A DNA stretch of 64,000 nt from Lysobacterales bacterium 15-68-25. GTDB taxonomy: Bacteria > Pseudomonadota > Gammaproteobacteria > Xanthomonadales > Rhodanobacteraceae. The stretch spans positions 124,001 through 188,000 of the forward strand of contig NCKB01000003.1 in the NCBI GenBank assembly GCA_002279065.1. Reading direction: 5' to 3'. This document shows positions 17,401-26,328 of the stretch, piece by piece; within the stretch, counting starts at the first letter, position 1; each line of letters opens with the position of its first letter. The notes under the pieces are model-generated. The model saw nothing but the letters and a program-made list of their open reading frames with translations, was not told the origin of the DNA and ran no database searches. The position numbers and the translations under genes are program-made.

Positions 17401-20400
17401 TGGACGCTTCGGACGGGACTTCGGCCTCCTGATCCTCGAGCGAATCCTCATCCGCGTGGGCGTCGAACACGGCGTGCGCCACCTGCGGCTCCGGCTGCGC
17501 ATCGCGCAGCTCGGTCAGGCGCGCGATCAGTACGTCGCAATCGGGCAACTGGGGTTCGGCGGCATCGAACTGCGCCATGACCTGGTCCACCACATCGGCC
17601 GATTGCGCCAGCAGGTGCACACCCTCGGACGAAAGCGGTACCCGCGCGGCACGAAGCCGCTTGAGCAGGCTTTCCAGCGGCGACAGCAACTGGGTCAGCA
17701 GCGGGATGTCGACCATGGCGATCGCGCCGTGCAACGTGTGCACCGCGCGCAACAGGCCGTCCTCCACGCGCAACTCGTCACTGCTGCGGCTGACGTAGGA
17801 ACGGATCGTCTGCAGGTACTGCGCGACCTCGCTGCGCAGGATTTCCAGCAACACCGAATCCACCGGCGGCAGCACCGGCATCGGGATGCTCTCCGCCGGC
17901 GCAATGGTCTCCGTCGGCATGCGATCGGCCACGTTGGCCAGCGTCGCGGTCGGAACGTCGCCACCAGCGGCGGCCGCGCGCGGCACGCGGCGGCGCACGA
18001 CCCGGCGGACGGCCTCGGTACCGCTCGCCAGCAAGGTGGCCAGGTCGGGATGTTCCCCGGCGGCAATCTGGTCGGCCGCCTGCATGATCCCACCCAGGGG
18101 TGCCGACGGAGTGCCTTCGCCGCGCAGGGCCGCATGCAGTTGCGGCAGCGCTTCGATGGCGCGCTGCACGACCGCACGCACGCCATCATGCGGCTCGACG
18201 GTGTGGTCGAGCACGCGGTTGAGCATGTTCTCCACGCGCCAGGCGAATTCGCCCAGCACGCTGGCACCGACCAGTCGTCCCGACCCCTTGAGGGTGTGGA
18301 ACGAGCGGCGTACCGGCGTGAGCGCGGCGATCTGCGTGGGCTCGGCCAGCCATGTCTGCTCGGCCTTCAGCAGGTTGTCGATCTCTTCCTGCATCTCTTC
18401 CAGGAAGATCTCGCGGATGTCGTCGTCGATGCCGTCGGAGGAATCCTGGAACCCCGCCTTGGCGGCCAGCGGATCGACCACGTGGGTGTGCTCGACGATC
18501 TCTTCCTCGATCTCGACCCAATCGTCGCCGTCCTCGGTCGCGCCGGAATCGGGCATTACCGAATCCTCGGTCTCCGCCAGGCGCAGTCCGGCCACGTCGT
18601 CCGCCGCGTCGACGGGCAAGGGGGCCTCACCGATGAGCAGGGCATCGAGATCCTCGCCGTCTGCCAGGCTGACCGACTCGGACAACGCCGGCTGGGCAGC
18701 CAGTTCCTCGTGGAGCCCTGCCAGGGCGGAGGGAACGTCCTGCGTGGCGTCGCCGGCGGTGGCGACCGCGTCCGGCTCGCCCGCCTCCTCCACCAGCGGT
18801 TCGCGCGCGGGCGGCACCGGCCAGTAGCCAAGCATCTGCAGGCTGTGCTCGGCCACGTCGAGGATGTGCTCGAGTCCGCCACGATGCTCGCGCGCCGCCT
18901 CGAGGTAATACTCCAGCGCGGCCAGTGCGTCGGCCAGGTGATCCATCTGGGCACTGCCGGGCACGCGGCGGTCGACGAGCAGCTCGTTGCCGATGAAACG
19001 ACCGATGCCCTCGGCCAGCTCGGCCGGGCGGCTGTTGGCCAGCATGCGCAGGGCGCCAGCCACCTCGTCCATCTGCGCCGGCGCATCCTTCAGATGCTGG
19101 TGCTGCCAGCCGGACTCCACGAAGCCGACGATCGCGTCCTTCACCCGCGTGGTGTTGGAGGTAGCTTCCTGCATCAGCGTGGACAGGATGTGGCGGGCCT
19201 CGCTACGTGGCAGCGTCGGCGCGGCCTGCACATCGGGATCCGGCTGCTCCTCGTTGCTGCCCAGGCTCTCGATGTGATCGTCCAGCGATGCCTCGACGTA
19301 GAGCAGCGCACCGGCCACATCGAGCAGGGTCTCGTCTTCCGGCGCGCGCATGCGGCTGGCGATTTCCTCCAGCACGCGGCGCTGTTCGTTGACCACCCGG
19401 CGCGGCACGGTAAGCGCGAGCATGCCCAGGGTGTCGCCGACGCGCTCGAGCACCTCGCTCTGGGTGGCCAGCTGTGACGGATCGGCATCGGGCTGGCGCA
19501 GGAACAGGTCCAGCGCCTCCTTCACACGCAACAGGTCGTCCTTCAGCGCGCGCGAGACCGAATCGAGCAGCGCGCGATTGTGGCCGGCCATCGAGCCGCG
19601 CGCGTGCTCCAGTTCGGCCGCATCCGGCAGCAGGCTGTCGAGCGCGTAGGTCCTGCGCAGCAGCTCCATCTGGGGGCTGCGCTGCTTCGCCTGCGCGACG
19701 ATGAACAACAACTTGCGTGCGAGGTCGTCGGCGTCACCACCCCGCAGGCTCTCCTCGCCGTGCTCGAGCATCTGGCGAATGCTGCGGTCGACCTTGCCGA
19801 TCAGCTGGCGCACCTCGGCCGACTGCTCCTTCAGGCAACCCTGCTCGAGGCCTTCGACGGTACCGGCAGCGATCCACCAGAGCCGCCTGCCGGCGGTGCT
19901 GTGGCAGCAACCGGTGATGGCATTGAGGGTGTCGCGCATGCCCTGCAGTTGCTGTGCCGGATTCTGGCCACGGAACCAGCCGAGCAGCTGCTGCTGGAAA
20001 CGAAGGCGCAGGTCGGCCACGCGGCTGCGCAGCGCAAGCGCCTGGGCCTCGCTGACTGCCGGTGGAGCTTCGGCCGGCAGCGGGTTCTCCAGCCGAGGGC
20101 TGAACAGCGCCACCTCGGTCAGTGCAGCCATCTTGCGACTGGCGCGCAGGTCGTTCAGCAACGGCAGCAGCACCACCGGCACGTCACGATGGCCGCTGGA
20201 GAGCCGCTCAAGGTAGTCCGGGAGCTGCATCAGGCCGCGCATCAGCGCGGCGTAGGCTTCTTCACGCTCGGCGACATGGTCTTCGAGCAGCGCAATGGAG
20301 AGCGACTCCATCTCGTCGGCGACCATCGCCGCGCCGTACAGCTCGACCATCTGCAGCGTGCCGTGCACCTGGTGCAGGCTGTCCGCGCAGGAGCGCATCG

Positions 20401-20524
20401 CATCCCGGTTGCCCGGGTTGTCGACGTACGACTCCAGCGCGTCGCGGGCAGCCGCAAGCGTGTCGTCGAGCTCGGGCTTGACCCACTGCAGGGTGGTGAA
20501 ATCGATGTGGTCTTGAAGTCTCAT
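14441..20524 (-). CDS. chpA: ChpA: giant CheA-type hybrid histidine kinase of the Pil-Chp system
   Basis: A 2027-residue chemosensory kinase controlling type IV pilus extension and retraction. Candidate phosphotransfer histidines sit in HQVHGTLQ (H51), HTLKGSGR (H743), HTLHGAIA (H929) and HTLKGGAR (H1281). An Hpt-like helix near 486 has Asp instead of His (DEVAGALRML). Dimerisation and the catalytic domain follow (about 1410-1735) with N-box HMLRNAIAHG and G-boxes DDGRGL and GRGVGMDVV, so the kinase core looks active. A CheW-like domain is at about 1737-1870. A C-terminal receiver (1899-2020) has D1905/D1906, phospho-acceptor D1950 and K2002. Acidic linkers separate the modules. AGAGGGG lies 5 bp before the ATG. 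Shorter than Pseudomonas ChpA (about 2470). Confidence 0.96.
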   Translation of the reverse strand: MRLQDHIDFTTLQWVKPELDDTLAAARDALESYVDNPGNRDAMRSCADSLHQVHGTLQMVELYGAAMVADEMESLSIALLEDHVAEREEAYAALMRGLMQLPDYLERLSSGHRDVPVVLLPLLNDLRASRKMAALTEVALFSPRLENPLPAEAPPAVSEAQALALRSRVADLRLRFQQQLLGWFRGQNPAQQLQGMRDTLNAITGCCHSTAGRRLWWIAAGTVEGLEQGCLKEQSAEVRQLIGKVDRSIRQMLEHGEESLRGGDADDLARKLLFIVAQAKQRSPQMELLRRTYALDSLLPDAAELEHARGSMAGHNRALLDSVSRALKDDLLRVKEALDLFLRQPDADPSQLATQSEVLERVGDTLGMLALTVPRRVVNEQRRVLEEIASRMRAPEDETLLDVAGALLYVEASLDDHIESLGSNEEQPDPDVQAAPTLPRSEARHILSTLMQEATSNTTRVKDAIVGFVESGWQHQHLKDAPAQMDEVAGALRMLANSRPAELAEGIGRFIGNELLVDRRVPGSAQMDHLADALAALEYYLEAAREHRGGLEHILDVAEHSLQMLGYWPVPPAREPLVEEAGEPDAVATAGDATQDVPSALAGLHEELAAQPALSESVSLADGEDLDALLIGEAPLPVDAADDVAGLRLAETEDSVMPDSGATEDGDDWVEIEEEIVEHTHVVDPLAAKAGFQDSSDGIDDDIREIFLEEMQEEIDNLLKAEQTWLAEPTQIAALTPVRRSFHTLKGSGRLVGASVLGEFAWRVENMLNRVLDHTVEPHDGVRAVVQRAIEALPQLHAALRGEGTPSAPLGGIMQAADQIAAGEHPDLATLLASGTEAVRRVVRRRVPRAAAAGGDVPTATLANVADRMPTETIAPAESIPMPVLPPVDSVLLEILRSEVAQYLQTIRSYVSRSSDELRVEDGLLRAVHTLHGAIAMVDIPLLTQLLSPLESLLKRLRAARVPLSSEGVHLLAQSADVVDQVMAQFDAAEPQLPDCDVLIARLTELRDAQPEPQVAHAVFDAHADEDSLEDQEAEVPSEASTAEDERREQELEDAHHDQLASEMLAALDAFDPRGLAAASAEPAPVAEPTQGETDFSSMFAGLVDGREFGDASETESTDLAESVPEEDGPVADEAAESIDLHVEPVDADAIDADGVIDHADLPADELEAVSGAGEADALEPLESTGSLDAGEATEVEREAAPVVEEPAVEARVAAAEPEPELAETGDEVGELWRGNIDPDLLEVFTEEAREILDHADGALAEWRAEPSDLAQVPVLQRDLHTLKGGARIAGFVPVGDLSHAIETLLEKPISGDPEQTAVLIGALESGFDQLHALVQRIGQNKGIRYPQATIDRLLALAGEEALVEHDVAPVAADSVSEAPAVSAGAAPENLPELLPEPAAEGYDESRSPQEQIRVRAELLDHLVNHAGEVAIYRSRLEQQVAGYRFNLVELEQTVSRLRSQLRMLEIETEAQIIARFQREHREAGIGVFDPLELDRFSQLQQYSRALAESVSDLVSIQSMLDELTRQSETLLIQQSRVSADLQEGLLRTRMLPFDTMVPNLRRTLRQAAQEEGKRAQLFVEGAHGEMDRNLLDRIKAPFEHMLRNAIAHGIESPEDRRKAGKPEEGAVRIRVAREATEVVIRVTDDGRGLNREAIRKRGVERGLLRAEAKPSDDQLLALITQPGFSTASTVTQLAGRGVGMDVVANEIKQLGGSLSIESQEGKGTTFVLRLPFTLAVTQAILVRIGESTFAIPMTSVQGVARITPDELAIHLASDEPSFLHNGEDYGIHDLAELLGLPSSYAADEPQLPLLLTRAGDLRAAIRIDAVIGSREIVVKSVGPQVSSVPGLLGATIMGDGSVLMILDLPPLVRHGIARREQRLAEGLAPVSVPVVEETRAKPLVMVVDDSITMRKVTGRVLERHDFEVNTAKDGVDALEKLHEQRVPDLMLLDIEMPRMDGYELAEHMKADPRLRDVPIIMITSRTGEKHRQRAFDIGVDRYLGKPYQEAELLMQINEVLEQRAMELANG

Positions 20525-20598
20525 GCGCCCCTCTCTGCGGCTGCGCCTTTAAGGCATAGCGCAACCGGCGAGGTTGCCCCCTGTCGTGAATGCCCGAA

Positions 20599-22629
20599 TC
20601 AACCCGGCAGCTTGAAGTGAGCCACCGAGCGGCGCAGATCGCTCGCCAACTGCGCCAGATAACCGATCGAGTCCGCGGTCTGGCTGGCACCCTGCGAGGT
20701 CTGCGAGGTGATTTCCTGGATCGCGTTCATCGACTGGGAGATGTCGGTCGCCGCCGCGGACTGCTCGCGCGCCGCGGTGGAGATGCTCTGAATCAGTGCC
20801 GAGAGGTCGTGCGACACGCGCTCGATGTCGCCCAGCGCGCTGCCGGCGTCCTCGGCCTTGCGGGCACCGGACACCACCTCGGCGGTGGTCTGCTCCATCG
20901 AGCTCACCGCCTCGTTGGTATCGGACTGAATCGCCTGCACCAGCGTCTCGATGCGCTTGGTCGCGCTCGCCGAGCGTTCGGCGAGGCGCTGCACTTCGTC
21001 CGCCACCACCGCGAAACCCCGGCCCGCCTCACCGGCCGAGGCCGCCTGGATGGCCGCGTTCAACGCGAGGATGTTGGTCTGCTCGGCAATGTCGTTGATC
21101 AGTTCCACGATCGAGCCGATTTCCTGCGAAGACTCACCCAGGCGCTTAATGCGCTTTGAGGTCTCCTGGATCTGGTCGCGGATCGAGTCCATGCCCGAGA
21201 TCGTCTCACGCACCACTTCGGCGCCGCGCGAGGCGATCTGCACCGAGCGCTCGGCCACTTCGGCCGATTCGGCGGAGTCCTTCGACACGCCGTCCATCAG
21301 GCTGGCGATCTCGTTGATCGCCGAGGTCGCGGTGCTGATCCGCTGTGCCTGCGCCTGCGCCGATTCGGCCAGTTGGCGTGCAGTGGTCTGGGTTTCCTGC
21401 GCCGACGAGGACACCTGCTCGGAAGTCTCGTTGATCGTGGTCACCAGTGTGCGCAGCTCGTCGATGGCGTAGTTCACCGAGTCGGCGATCGCGCCGGTGA
21501 TGTCCTCCGACACGGTGGTCTTCACCGTCAGGTCGCCTTCCGCGAGCGAGCCCATTTCGTCCAGCAGGCGCATGATCGCCTCCTGGTTGCGCTGGTTCAG
21601 CTCGGCGGAGTCCTGGAAGCGCCTGCGCTGGTCGCGCACCAGCTGGAACACCAGCAGCAGCGCGAAAGCGACGGTGCCGATCGCGCCGAAGATGCCCCAC
21701 CACAGGTTGGGGAACAGCCGGCGCAGCGGCAGCTTGCCGATCTGGTCGGCCAGCTCGTTGGCGCGCAGCAGCACGTTCTGCGAGTCCAGCGAGGCCTGGT
21801 TGCCGGCGTTCTTCACGTCGATGATGTTGCCGGCGGCGGAGACCAGCTTGGACACCGGGTCCTGCAGCTGGGTCCAGCTCTGCTGCATACCCTTGAGGAT
21901 CTTCTGCGCGTTGGCGTCGTTCATCGCCCGGATGCCGGCGGCGCTGTCGCCTTCCAGCAGGCCGTTGAGCACCGTGCCGTACAGCTGGGCGTCGCGGGCG
22001 AGGCCGTCCGCGGCCGACTGCGCCGAGTCGCCGCCCTGCAGCACCTCCTGCACGCGGCGGATCATGCGGTCGGCCACCAGCATCTGGCGCGAGGAGCCGA
22101 GCATCTGGTCGGCGCTGCCGTTGCGCTGCTGCAGGATGTTGACCACCTGCTCGGTGCTCGAGTTGAGCAGCGGAATCTGCTTGGACAGGGTGTCGGCACG
22201 GCTGGCCGAATCGAGCACCACCGCCTTGTTCGACAGGATCTTGCCGATGTCGCCGTCGAGCTGGGACCAGGCGTTCTGCAGCGCGCTCACCGCCCGACCG
22301 GCCGGCGAGGCGTTGTTGTCGGCGTAGGGCTGCATGCCGCCGGCGGGGTCGCCCTTGGCCAGTCGCTGCACCGCCGAGTCGATGGCGTTGCGGGTGCTGG
22401 CCAGCTCCTGGAAGGAGTTGACGTTGCCGTCGGCCGATTCGATCGCGTACTTCGCGGTCTGCTGCGAGAGCACCTGGATCTGCGTGGTCAGGCCGACCGC
22501 CTCGCGGTCCTCGGCGTTCTTCTGGTTGAGCAGCACGAAGTCCACGGCCGCCAAACCGATCGAGATCAGCAGCAGAACGATCAGGCCGGTATAGCCGCGC
22601 TCCTTGCCGATGCCCCCTGTAGTGCTCAT
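20599..22629 (-). CDS. pilJ: Methyl-accepting chemotaxis receptor PilJ
   Basis: A 676-residue inner-membrane receptor of the Pil-Chp system. Membrane segment 1 is at about 13-36 and segment 2 at about 308-328. Between them lies the periplasmic PilJ-type helical sensor of about 270 residues, in Pseudomonas implicated in sensing PilA and surface contact. A HAMP-like region follows, then the cytoplasmic hairpin with the conserved tip [23 protein letters not shown] (written here as the family landmark). The start is the MSTTGG methionine, which has GAGGTG a few bases upstream; an ATG seven codons earlier is in frame but less well placed. The next gene is chpA; no pilK lies between. Confidence 0.96.
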   Translation of the reverse strand: MSTTGGIGKERGYTGLIVLLLISIGLAAVDFVLLNQKNAEDREAVGLTTQIQVLSQQTAKYAIESADGNVNSFQELASTRNAIDSAVQRLAKGDPAGGMQPYADNNASPAGRAVSALQNAWSQLDGDIGKILSNKAVVLDSASRADTLSKQIPLLNSSTEQVVNILQQRNGSADQMLGSSRQMLVADRMIRRVQEVLQGGDSAQSAADGLARDAQLYGTVLNGLLEGDSAAGIRAMNDANAQKILKGMQQSWTQLQDPVSKLVSAAGNIIDVKNAGNQASLDSQNVLLRANELADQIGKLPLRRLFPNLWWGIFGAIGTVAFALLLVFQLVRDQRRRFQDSAELNQRNQEAIMRLLDEMGSLAEGDLTVKTTVSEDITGAIADSVNYAIDELRTLVTTINETSEQVSSSAQETQTTARQLAESAQAQAQRISTATSAINEIASLMDGVSKDSAESAEVAERSVQIASRGAEVVRETISGMDSIRDQIQETSKRIKRLGESSQEIGSIVELINDIAEQTNILALNAAIQAASAGEAGRGFAVVADEVQRLAERSASATKRIETLVQAIQSDTNEAVSSMEQTTAEVVSGARKAEDAGSALGDIERVSHDLSALIQSISTAAREQSAAATDISQSMNAIQEITSQTSQGASQTADSIGYLAQLASDLRRSVAHFKLPG

Positions 22630-22750
22630 GTTCACCTCACCCTTCCACAACCCGTGGGTTTGCGCGCCGATCCTGCCAGGTGCCCGAACCCGAAACTTGC
22701 CGCCCCTGTCCCGGCGCCAGCGGGCGCCGCCCCAACCGTCTTACCACCCG

Positions 22751-23290
22751 TCAGGCCGCGGCCTGACGGAAATCCGGGGCGCGTACCAGCCGCCCCATGC
22801 TGAACAACGCCAGCTTCTGCTCGCCGACGCGGTCGTCGACGAAGCGCGCCAGGCGAGGATCATCCTCCGGCTCGGCATCGCGACGCTGCACCTCGTCCAC
22901 CGTACGCTGGCCGAATACCTCATCGACCATCAGCGCGACGTTGCCACCACCCTGCCGCACGATCAGCAGGCGGGTGCGCTCGGTGACCTGGGTGCGCGTA
23001 CCGAACAGGAACCGGCCCAGGTCGATCACCGGGACCAGGTTGCCGCGCACGTTGGCCACGCCGAGCAGCCAGGGCTGGGTGCCCGGCACCGTGGTCATCA
23101 CGGGTACCGCGAGCAGTTCGTTGATCTCGTCGATGCTGCTGACGAACAGCCGGCTACCCACTCGGTAGCCGATGCCGCGCCAAAGGCCAGGCGCCTCCAT
23201 CGTCTGGCGGGTGTCCGAGGCATGGGCCAGGGAAAGCCGCTCGTAGCGGGCGAGAACCTCGAACGGTGAGAGATTGGCCGGCTGGTTCAT
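22751..23290 (-). CDS. pilI: CheW-like adaptor PilI
   Basis: A 179-residue CheW-domain protein coupling PilJ to ChpA. Conserved phrases are GYRVGSRLFVSSIDEINELL (about 38-57), WLLGVANVRGNLVPVIDLGRFL (about 73-94) and LMVDEVFGQRTV (about 118-129). The ATG at 23290 overlaps the pilH stop by four bases, so the longer upstream reading, which overlaps pilH, is rejected. It is the third gene of the operon. Confidence 0.95.
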   Translation of the reverse strand: MNQPANLSPFEVLARYERLSLAHASDTRQTMEAPGLWRGIGYRVGSRLFVSSIDEINELLAVPVMTTVPGTQPWLLGVANVRGNLVPVIDLGRFLFGTRTQVTERTRLLIVRQGGGNVALMVDEVFGQRTVDEVQRRDAEPEDDPRLARFVDDRVGEQKLALFSMGRLVRAPDFRQAAA

Positions 23291-23658
23291 GCCGCGCTCG
23301 GCAACAGGTCGTTGATGCAGGCCAGCAGTTCCTTTTCCTTCACCGGCTTGGTGATGAAGGCACGGGCACCCTGGCGCAGTCCCCACACGCGGTCGGTTTC
23401 CATCGACTTGGTGGTGATCATCACGATCGGGATGTTCGAGGTGGCCGGGTCGCGCGTGAGCGTGCGGGTGGCCTGGAAGCCGTTCATGCCCGGCATGATC
23501 ACATCCATGATCACCAGGTCCGGCAGGTCCGCGCGCACGCGCTCGATGCCTTCCTCGGCCGTGCTGACCGCGGACACGGCATGACCGGCCCCTTCCAGCA
23601 GGGTAGTGAAGACCCGCACGTCGGTCGGCGAGTCGTCGATGATGAGAATCTTTGCCAC
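23287..23658 (-). CDS. pilH: Single-domain response regulator PilH (GTG start)
   Basis: A 123-residue stand-alone receiver. The acidic pair is D8/D9, the phospho-acceptor D52 (IMDVIMPGMNG) and the conserved lysine K104 (TKPVKEKE), so it should be phosphorylated by ChpA. In Pseudomonas PilH favours pilus retraction or acts as a phosphate sink. The frame opens at GTG with a GGGAGG just upstream. The stop overlaps pilI. It sits 32 bp after pilG. Confidence 0.95.
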   Translation of the reverse strand: MAKILIIDDSPTDVRVFTTLLEGAGHAVSAVSTAEEGIERVRADLPDLVIMDVIMPGMNGFQATRTLTRDPATSNIPIVMITTKSMETDRVWGLRQGARAFITKPVKEKELLACINDLLPSAA

Positions 23659-23690
23659 AGGCCTCCCCTCAGACGCCGCTTTCGCACATG

Positions 23691-24095
23691 TCAGACTGCC
23701 GCACCGACGTGACGGTGGATCGCGCCGAGCAGTTCGTCGCGCGTGAACGGCTTGGTCAGGTATTGCTCGGCGCCGACGATGCGGCCACGGGCCTTGTCGA
23801 ACAAGCCATCCTTCGAGCTGAGCATGATGACGGGCGTGGAGCGGAACAGCGGATTGTTCTTGATCAGCGCGCAGGTCTGGTAGCCATCCAGGCGCGGCAT
23901 CATGATGTCGACGAAGATGATCGCCGGCTTCTGGTCGGAGATCTTGGCCAGCGCCTCGAAGCCGTCGACGGCGGTCAGCACGTCGCAGCCTTCCTTCTTC
24001 AGCAAGGTTTCGGCGGTGCGCCGGATGGTCTTGGAGTCGTCGATCACCATGACCTTCAGACCGGCCAGACCGTTAGCACTCACGTTCAAGTTCAC
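23691..24095 (-). CDS. pilG: Single-domain response regulator PilG (GTG start)
   Basis: A 134-residue receiver and first gene of the Pil-Chp operon. Key residues are D19/D20, phospho-acceptor D63 (FVDIMMPRLDG) and K115 (TKPFTRDE). PilG acts downstream of ChpA, promoting pilus extension through PilB and, in Pseudomonas, cAMP signalling. The chosen start is GTG at 24095, with GGGGGA a few bases upstream. The promoter of the operon must lie in the 344-bp region shared with gshB. Confidence 0.95.
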   Translation of the reverse strand: MNLNVSANGLAGLKVMVIDDSKTIRRTAETLLKKEGCDVLTAVDGFEALAKISDQKPAIIFVDIMMPRLDGYQTCALIKNNPLFRSTPVIMLSSKDGLFDKARGRIVGAEQYLTKPFTRDELLGAIHRHVGAAV

Positions 24096-24439
24096 TCAGT
24101 CCCCCTGCGGCCCGCCCCAGGCTCAGGTGAAGCGGCGATCGCACCTTGGCTGCCTTCGGCGCTATCGCAGCAGATTAAAAATGTCCAGCTTGGTGTTGTT
24201 ATGACGCGTTTTTTCGAAGAACGTTCGCCAGCCGTTGCTGTTTACCGCTTGCCCCCCTGCCCGTCAAGCCGAAAGGCAGCGTGCTGCCCAGTGCGTCGCG
24301 CTCGCGAAAACGCTTAACCGCCGCTGCCGGGCAGGATGACCATCGGGCCGACCGTGCCTTGCCCGGCATCGGCGGGTCGGCGAACATGCCGGTCCCCGCA
24401 GCGGCCCGGCAATGGCCCTGCCCCCACCCGGAGAAGCCC
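24096..24439. promoter_or_regulatory. Divergent pilG/gshB intergenic region
   Basis: A 344-bp gap between two divergent operons, with no protein-like frame on either strand. The part nearest pilG (24165-24230) is AT-richer than its surroundings and includes TTAAAAATG and a run of T around 24210. On the minus strand a TAATCT-like minus-10 can be read near 24173-24178, but the matching minus-35 is poor. I therefore cannot place a promoter with certainty. The remainder, closer to gshB, is GC-rich and holds the gshB leader with a GGAG six bases from the start. Confidence 0.45.
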
Positions 24440-25414
24440 ATGCCGCTCTCGGTCGCCGTGCTGATGGACCCCATCGGCGCCATCAAGATCGTGAAGGACA
24501 CCACCTTCGCCATGCTGCTGGAGGCCCAGCGCCGTGGCCACGCCCTTTTCTACATGGAACAGGGGGACCTGGCGCTGCGCGACGGCGTGCCATGGGCCCG
24601 GCTGGCCCCGCTGCGCGTGAAGGACGACCCGGGCGGCTGGTTCGAGCTCGGCCCGGCGCAATGGCGTGACCTGCGCGAGATGGACGTGGCACTGATGCGC
24701 AAGGATCCACCGGTCGACCAGCAGTTTCTCTACGACACGATGGTCCTCGAGGCTGCCCAGCGCGATGGCACCCAGGTGATCAACGACCCTCGAGCCCTGC
24801 GCGACTGCAACGAGAAGGTGTTCGCCCTGCACTTCCCGCAGTGCATGGCCCCCACCCTGGTGGCTCGCGACCCGGCCGAGCTGCGCCGCTTCGTCGACGA
24901 GCACGGCGAGGCGGTGCTCAAGCCGCTGGACGGCATGGGCGGTCGCGGGATCTTCCGCGTGAAAGCCGGCGACCCGAACCTGAACTCGATGCTCGAGACC
25001 TTGCTGGGCGGCGACTCGCATGGCCAGGGCCGGCAGTTCGCGGTGGCGCAGAAGTTCATCCCGCAGATCAGCGCCGGCGACAAGCGCGTGCTGCTGGTCG
25101 ACGGAGAACCGGTGCCCTATGCGCTGGCACGCATTCCGCAGGGCAACGAGTTCCGCGGCAACCTGGCCGCCGGCGGCCGCGGCGAGGGCGTACCGCTGTC
25201 CGACCGCGACCGCTGGATCGCCGCCGAGGTCGGTCCGGAGCTGCGCCGCCGCGGCCTGCGCTTCGTCGGCCTGGACGTGATCGGCGACTACCTGACCGAG
25301 ATCAACGTCACATCGCCGACCTGTGTGCGTGAGCTCGATGCACAGTTCGGCCTTAACATTGCCGGGACCCTGTTCGACGCCATCGAACGGACCGCCCCAG
25401 GAAGCCGTGCCTAA
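24440..25414 (+). CDS. gshB: Glutathione synthetase GshB
   Basis: A 324-residue ATP-grasp ligase adding glycine to gamma-glutamylcysteine. Visible landmarks are VLMDPIGAIKIVKDTTFAMLLEA at residues 7-29, MRKDPPVDQQFLYDTM near 87-102, KPLDGMGGRGIFRV (about 160-173, the ATP-grasp glycine loop) and the metal-binding end LDVIGDYLTEINVTSPT (about 277-293). Length matches E. coli GshB (316). Start ATG 24440 has GGAG upstream. The next gene starts at the base right after its TAA. Order gshB-tonB3 beside pilG is the same as in Pseudomonas. Confidence 0.98.
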   Translation: MPLSVAVLMDPIGAIKIVKDTTFAMLLEAQRRGHALFYMEQGDLALRDGVPWARLAPLRVKDDPGGWFELGPAQWRDLREMDVALMRKDPPVDQQFLYDTMVLEAAQRDGTQVINDPRALRDCNEKVFALHFPQCMAPTLVARDPAELRRFVDEHGEAVLKPLDGMGGRGIFRVKAGDPNLNSMLETLLGGDSHGQGRQFAVAQKFIPQISAGDKRVLLVDGEPVPYALARIPQGNEFRGNLAAGGRGEGVPLSDRDRWIAAEVGPELRRRGLRFVGLDVIGDYLTEINVTSPTCVRELDAQFGLNIAGTLFDAIERTAPGSRA

Positions 25415-26278
25415 GTGAGTCGTCCCGTCCAAAGCGCCACCGGCCCCGATCTGTTCGGGGCGACCCTGCTGTTCTCGCTGGTGCTGCACGGTGTGCTGCT
25501 GCTCGGCATCACCTTCGATTTCGTCAAGCCCAAGCCCAGCCTGCCCACGCTGGATGTGACGCTGGTGAACGTGGCCAACCGGCAGGCGCCGGACAAGGCC
25601 GACTTCCTGGCCCAGGCGAGCAACCGCGGCGGCGGCACCAGCGACCGCGCCGAGCGCCCCTCCAACGCCTTCAGTGGCCCGCTGCCCAAGCCGACTCCCG
25701 GCATTGCCCCGGCGCCGTTGGACGACGCCACCCCGGCGCCGCAGCCGCCGCTGCCGCACCGCATGGTCACCACCACCGGCAACAGCCGCTTCAGCGTGGA
25801 CGCCGGCAGCGAGCGGCGCCCGATGGACAGCGATCCCGCCGACCGCGCGGCGGAACTGCAGCGCCGACAGGAAATCGCCCAGTTGGCCGCGGAGCTGCGC
25901 AACCGCAACGAGGCCTACGCCAAGCGACCGCGCAAGAAATACATCTCGGCCAACACCCGCGAATACGCCTACGCCGCCTATATCCGCGGCTGGTCCGACC
26001 GGGTCGAACGCGTCGGCAACCTGAACTACCCGGAGGAGGCCCGGCGACGCCAACTGCACGGCGAGCTGATCCTTACGGTGGGTCTGGATCGCGACGGCAA
26101 CGTGATCAGCATCAAGGTGATCCAGAGCTCCGGCTCGCCGCTGCTGGACGCCGCTGCACAGCGGATCGTCCGGCTGTCCGCGCCATTCCCGCCGATCCCG
26201 CGCGACAAGGGCGTGGACGAGCTGTACATCACCCGCACCTGGCAGTTCCTGCCCGGCGACGTCCTGCGCAACAAGTGA
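25415..26278 (+). CDS. TonB3-like energy transducer (GTG start)
   Basis: A 287-residue TonB-family protein. One signal-anchor helix spans about residues 14-36 (LFGATLLFSLVLHGVLLLG, with the conserved S and H of TonB anchors). The middle is proline- and charge-rich (about 85-185), and the TonB C-terminal domain covers about 190-285 (NLNYPEEARRRQLHGELIL). It lacks the long EP/KP repeats of ordinary TonB. By position between gshB and yqgE it is the counterpart of P. aeruginosa TonB3, reported to affect twitching motility and pilus assembly. The GTG directly follows the gshB TAA. No exbB/exbD are near, so it would have to borrow them. Confidence 0.87.
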   Translation: MSRPVQSATGPDLFGATLLFSLVLHGVLLLGITFDFVKPKPSLPTLDVTLVNVANRQAPDKADFLAQASNRGGGTSDRAERPSNAFSGPLPKPTPGIAPAPLDDATPAPQPPLPHRMVTTTGNSRFSVDAGSERRPMDSDPADRAAELQRRQEIAQLAAELRNRNEAYAKRPRKKYISANTREYAYAAYIRGWSDRVERVGNLNYPEEARRRQLHGELILTVGLDRDGNVISIKVIQSSGSPLLDAAAQRIVRLSAPFPPIPRDKGVDELYITRTWQFLPGDVLRNK

Positions 26279-26328
26279 TTTTACGGCCGTGCAGGCAGCG
26301 CGGCGCGCCGGCGACTACAATGGCGACC

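Noticed and set aside
14267-19477. Very long open frames on the plus strand (about 780 and 930 codons) across the chpA region
   Set aside because: They are antisense to chpA/chpB, rich in Arg, Gln, His and Val. Open antisense frames of this kind are common at high GC because stop codons are rare. ChpA itself has clear domains.
24096-24439. A small gene or RNA in the pilG/gshB gap
   Set aside because: No frame with plausible codon use and no recognisable RNA fold. It is best read as a divergent promoter region.
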